A stretch of 7,626 bases of DNA from DATGEO01 sp035310015 (GTDB lineage Bacteria; Chloroflexota; Dormibacteria; Dormibacterales; Dormibacteraceae): the NCBI GenBank assembly GCA_035310015.1, contig DATGEO010000175.1:1-7626 (forward strand), written 5' to 3'. The notes below the pieces were generated by a model. That model ran no database searches, was not told the origin of the DNA, and saw nothing but the letters and a program-made list of their open reading frames with translations. Made by a program: the position numbers and the translations under genes. Of this stretch, positions 5,141 to 7,626 are shown one piece after another (positions within the stretch are counted from its first letter, which is position 1; each line of letters starts with the position of its first letter).

Positions 5141-5246
5141 GGGCTCAGGTTACGTCCGCCACCCGCCGTGACAGCGGCATGCCGGCCTGCGTTCGGGGGG
5201 CCGGCCGGCTATCCACACGCCCCCCGCTTGCCTCATTCTTGACGGC

Positions 5247-5612
5247 GTGAGTGAAGAGCCCCGGACTCGGACCCGGTACCGCTCTCGGGGCGGCGGTTGC
5301 GGGTGCGCCGGCTTCTTCTTCGTGCTCATCGTCGGGGTGCTCCTTGCGCTCTTCAACCTCGACGTCAGCATCGGCGTGTCGGTGCGGATCCCGTTGACGA
5401 GCAGCAACCTGACGGTCGCGGGCGTCATCGGCGCCAAGAACAGGACCAACGCGACGCTGCCGAGCTACATCGAAGGTCGCCTCGGCGGCAACCAGGATTT
5501 CTTCAACAACTCGACGACTATGACCATCGGCCCGGCCGAGGGTGCGGGGATCGTCGTCATCGGCCAGCAGCCGGGCGCGCCCCCGTTCGACCTGCACCTG
5601 GTCGCCGGCTAG
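5247..5612 (+). CDS. Membrane-anchored protein of unknown function (121 aa)
   Basis: Not a family I recognise. The N-terminus is basic (RTRTRYRSR), followed by GGGCGCAG with Cys18 and Cys20, then one strong membrane helix at about residues 21-38. The remaining 80 residues are predicted outside and rich in Thr, Asn, Gly and Val (NLDVSIGVSVRIPLTSSN, later FFNNSTTMTIGPAEGAG), suggesting a small beta-rich exported domain. The Cys pair is at the inner end of the helix and is not in a classical lipobox position, so a lipoprotein is doubtful. The start is GTG at 5247 with no clear Shine-Dalgarno; a leaderless message is possible. It is divergent from the small helical protein (121 bp apart using its ACG start) and 58 bp ahead of the MFS gene. 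G/C-rich third codon positions support it being real. Confidence 0.6.
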   Translation: MSEEPRTRTRYRSRGGGCGCAGFFFVLIVGVLLALFNLDVSIGVSVRIPLTSSNLTVAGVIGAKNRTNATLPSYIEGRLGGNQDFFNNSTTMTIGPAEGAGIVVIGQQPGAPPFDLHLVAG

Positions 5613-5670
5613 CAGCTCCGCGAGCCGGCGCCAGGTGTAGAGGACTTCGATCCAGGCGGTGCGCCTGGCC

Positions 5671-6867
5671 ATGCTGGAGCCCCTCCGGCATCGCGACTTC
5701 CGCCTGCTCTGGATCGGCCAGACCGTCTCGATGCTCGGCAACGGCCTCTACTCGGTCGCGCTGCCGTTCCAGATCCTCCAGCTCGGCGGCACGCCGCTGC
5801 AGCTCGGCACCGGCTTCACGGTCTTCTCCATCGCGCAGCTGCTCACGATCCTGTTCGGCGGCGCGATCGTCGACCGCCTGCCCCGGCGCCGCGTCATCCT
5901 CGCCACCGACCTTCTGAGCGCCGTGGTGGTGGGCGTGCTCGCGGCCCTCGGCCTGGCCAGGCACCTGACCATCGTCGACCTCTACGTCGGCTCCGCCTTC
6001 TTCGGCGCCGCGTTTTCCTTCTACACGCCGGCGATGAGCGCGATCATGCCCGAGCTCATGCCGAAGGAGGTGCTCGTCCCGGGCAACGCGCTGCGCGGCG
6101 TGTCCAACCAGGCCGGCCGCATCCTCGGCCCGCTGTTCGGCGGCCTCGTCGTCACCGCGCTCGGACCGCCCGCGGGATTCGCGATCGACGCCGCCACCTT
6201 CGCCTTCAGCTTCGTCGTGTTTCTGTTTGCGCGACCGCCGGCGCACGAGCCTCCCGCGCCCAAACGCCTCCTGGCCGACATCCGGGAAGGGCTGGCCTTT
6301 GCCTTCAGTGTGCCCTGGCTCTGGGTCACGATCATCGGTTTCGCGATCACGAACAGCTTCTTCTTCGCGGGCTTCACGGTGGCCCTTCCGCTCCTGATCG
6401 TCCATGTGCTCAAGGGTGGAGCGGCGACCTTCGGGCTGGTGGGCTCGGCTGCCGGTGTCGGCGAGCTGTCGGGTGGCCTGATCGTCGGGAACGTGCGCAT
6501 TCGCCGCCTCGGCGTCGGCGTCTACGTGTTCAGCGGGCTGCTCGGCGTCGGCTTCGCCGGCTACGGCCTCACGGCGCTGCTTCCGGTGGTACTGCTTGCG
6601 GCTTTTGGATTCGCCTGCTCGATCGTCATCGCGAACACCCTGTGGGAGTCGGCGCTGCAGAAGCACGTGCCGCGGCAGCTCATGGGCCGCGTGAACAGCG
6701 TCGACAACTTCGGCTCCTACCTGATCGCGCCGGTCGCGCCTATCGCCGCCGGCGCCCTGATCGGAAGCACGGGCCCGAGCCCGCTCTTCCTGGTCGGCGG
6801 CGCGCTCGCGTTCGCGTACTGGATGTCGGCACTGGCCGTGGTGCGTGCCGCCCGGGAGCTCGAGTGA
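5671..6867 (+). CDS. MFS transporter, MFS_3/EntS-like exporter family
   Basis: Major facilitator protein of 398 aa, likely a proton-driven exporter of small molecules in the cytoplasmic membrane; the substrate cannot be read from the sequence. The start LRHRDFRLLWIGQTVSMLG is typical of the MFS_3 group. Motif A is clear between helices 2 and 3 (GGAIVDRLPRRR, about residues 63-74, with Asp68 and Arg69). The central cytoplasmic loop (KRLLADIREGLAFAF) and the late GRVNSVDNFGS segment are also typical of this group. Hydrophobic segments are consistent with ten to twelve helices over a usual family length. I prefer ATG 5671; a GTG at 5659 would add four residues (MRLA). A CCAGGC-GGTGC-GCCTGG hairpin (5652-5668) lies over that GTG and directly before the ATG and may dampen translation. 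The stop is 6 bases from the stop of the convergent DUF2461 gene. Confidence 0.88.
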   Translation: MLEPLRHRDFRLLWIGQTVSMLGNGLYSVALPFQILQLGGTPLQLGTGFTVFSIAQLLTILFGGAIVDRLPRRRVILATDLLSAVVVGVLAALGLARHLTIVDLYVGSAFFGAAFSFYTPAMSAIMPELMPKEVLVPGNALRGVSNQAGRILGPLFGGLVVTALGPPAGFAIDAATFAFSFVVFLFARPPAHEPPAPKRLLADIREGLAFAFSVPWLWVTIIGFAITNSFFFAGFTVALPLLIVHVLKGGAATFGLVGSAAGVGELSGGLIVGNVRIRRLGVGVYVFSGLLGVGFAGYGLTALLPVVLLAAFGFACSIVIANTLWESALQKHVPRQLMGRVNSVDNFGSYLIAPVAPIAAGALIGSTGPSPLFLVGGALAFAYWMSALAVVRAARELE

Positions 6868-6882
6868 CGCCGCTCAGGCGTC
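6866..6882. terminator. Hairpin spanning both convergent stop codons
   Basis: GACGCC (6866-6871) pairs perfectly with GGCGTC (6877-6882) around a 5-base loop. The 6-bp stem-loop includes part of the MFS stop codon and its loop contains the stop codon of the DUF2461 gene. Because it is symmetric it could slow transcription from both sides, but neither side has a T-run, so a real terminator role is uncertain. Confidence 0.3.
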
Positions 6883-7509
6883 CATGTGCTTCGCGAGCCA
6901 GGCGTTGAGCTCGGCGCCGTCGCGCCAGGCCTTCGCCACCTTCTCGCGGGCCTGCGGCGTCGCCACCCATGCCTCGATCGGCCACGTCTTCCAGTAGATG
7001 AGCCGCTTGTGCCTCAGCAGCTCGCCCCGCGGGTGGTCCTGCGGGTGTGGCGGCGGCACGCGCTTGAGCTCCTGGCCACCGATCTCGTAGCCCTTCCTGC
7101 GCAGGACGGCGACGATCGCGACCAGCTCCCGGCCGCTCCTGTCGCTCGCGACGGCGGCGCGAAAGCGCGCGAGCTGCTCGGGCTCGACCATGTAGCGTCC
7201 GCCGGCCGCGGTGAGGCCCTTGGCGTCGAGCGCTACGTACCCGCCCCCGCGCGAGTCGGCGTAGATGTTGGTCTTGTAGGGCGACTTGTCGGCCGAGAAC
7301 CGGATGTCGCGGTTCGGCCGCGAAAGCTTCGCCTGACCGAACTCCGGCTCGAGATCGGCGAGCAGCGCCAGCATCGGCGCCTTGACCTCCTCCTCGTACT
7401 GCTTGCGGTGCGCGTCGAAGTACGCCTTGGAGTTGTTCAGCTGCAGGCCGAGAAAGTAGCCCTGGAAGTCGCCGGTCCAGCCCTTGAACGCGCCCGCCAC
7501 GACGGCCAT
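6874..7509 (-). CDS. DUF2461 domain-containing protein
   Basis: A 211-aa soluble protein of the DUF2461 family (TIGR02453), widespread in bacteria and of unknown biochemical role. Diagnostic features are FKGWTGDFQGYFLGLQLNN (about residues 8-26), KAYFDAHRKQYEEEVKAP (28-45), and the family hallmark SRPNRDIRFSADKSPYKTN (63-81), followed by a sheet-forming GGGYVALD segment and, in the C-terminal half, the HKRLIYWKTWPI segment. The length is normal for the family. The ATG at 7509 has GGGAG (7518-7522) 9 bases upstream. It is convergent with the MFS gene and only 26 bp from the divergent winged-helix gene, so the two may share a promoter region. No catalytic residues are established for the family, so no function is proposed. 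Confidence 0.9.
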   Translation of the reverse strand: MAVVAGAFKGWTGDFQGYFLGLQLNNSKAYFDAHRKQYEEEVKAPMLALLADLEPEFGQAKLSRPNRDIRFSADKSPYKTNIYADSRGGGYVALDAKGLTAAGGRYMVEPEQLARFRAAVASDRSGRELVAIVAVLRRKGYEIGGQELKRVPPPHPQDHPRGELLRHKRLIYWKTWPIEAWVATPQAREKVAKAWRDGAELNAWLAKHMDA

Positions 7510-7535
7510 TATCCAGCGCTCCCGACAATAGGCGG

Positions 7536-7626
7536 GTGCCAGACCTCGTCGCCGCCCGCCTGCGCGCGCAGCGCCTGGCGGGCGCCCCGTTTGCGGATGC
7601 CGTCGCGGCCGTGCGCTGGTTCGGAG
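7536..7626 (+). CDS. Probable winged-helix (HTH_42/YcaQ-like) protein, N-terminus only
   Basis: An open frame from GTG 7536 to the window edge gives 30 residues, including LVAARLRAQRLAG and FADAVAAVRWFG. This matches the start of winged-helix DNA-binding proteins of the HTH_42 (PF06224, YcaQ-like) family, which typically begin with an R.LAAQRL segment, then a (D/P)-V--VR-(L/F)GA segment leading to QAQ. YcaQ is linked to repair of DNA cross-links; many actinobacterial relatives are uncharacterised. The start has no clear Shine-Dalgarno; a leaderless transcript is possible. It is divergent from the DUF2461 gene. The assignment rests on 30 residues only. Confidence 0.6.
   Translation, partial: MPDLVAARLRAQRLAGAPFADAVAAVRWFG

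Noticed and set aside
5557..6666. 369-codon open frame on the minus strand
   Set aside because: Antisense to the MFS gene; composed mainly of charged low-complexity sequence.
6740..7528. 262-codon frame on the minus strand overlapping DUF2461
   Set aside because: Same strand as the DUF2461 gene but another frame; Arg/Gly-rich and without the family motifs that the correct frame shows.

Overview
The window comes from a GC-rich bacterium (roughly two thirds G+C, strong G/C preference at third codon positions). The gene content fits a soil-type lineage such as Actinomycetota, Dormibacterota or Chloroflexota: a mycobacterial Sdh1-like succinate dehydrogenase, a split cytochrome b, a DUF2461 protein and a winged-helix/YcaQ-like gene. 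I cannot fix the phylum from sequence alone. There are no rRNA or tRNA genes, CRISPR arrays or insertion sequences that I can see.

Left part, minus strand (1-2516). Reading right to left, a two-TM exported-domain protein of unknown function (209 aa, GTG start with a perfect AGGAGG) is followed by an 11-bp hairpin, then sdhC (five-TM anchor), then sdhA, which overlaps sdhC by ATGA and runs off the left edge. The large SdhC with extra Cys and His residues resembles the mycobacterial type F complex II, in which a Rieske-type cluster sits in the membrane. sdhB would be expected just outside the window.

Centre (2517-2935). A divergent control region of about 420 bp holds two palindromes, a weak promoter candidate and a short relic of a P-type (Mg-translocating-like) ATPase broken at both ends.

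Centre right, plus strand (2936-4738). Three tightly overlapping genes: a 46-aa single-TM protein, a four-TM cytochrome b6-like di-heme protein, and a 329-aa protein that looks like a strongly modified cytochrome b C-terminal half (subunit IV) with a large extracytoplasmic insertion and no clear PEWY motif. No Rieske protein, cytochrome c or CXXCH motif is encoded beside them. This is the most interesting part of the window: a compact, apparently Rieske-less cytochrome b module, head-to-head with a complex II operon. Both are quinone-linked membrane systems.

Right part (4739-7626). A small helical protein on the minus strand whose good ribosome-binding site points to an ACG codon; a 121-aa membrane-anchored protein of unknown function; an MFS exporter; a convergent DUF2461 protein; and, divergent from it, the first 30 codons of a probable winged-helix (HTH_42/YcaQ-like) protein cut by the right edge. 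These look like ordinary housekeeping or accessory genes without an obvious link to the respiratory genes.
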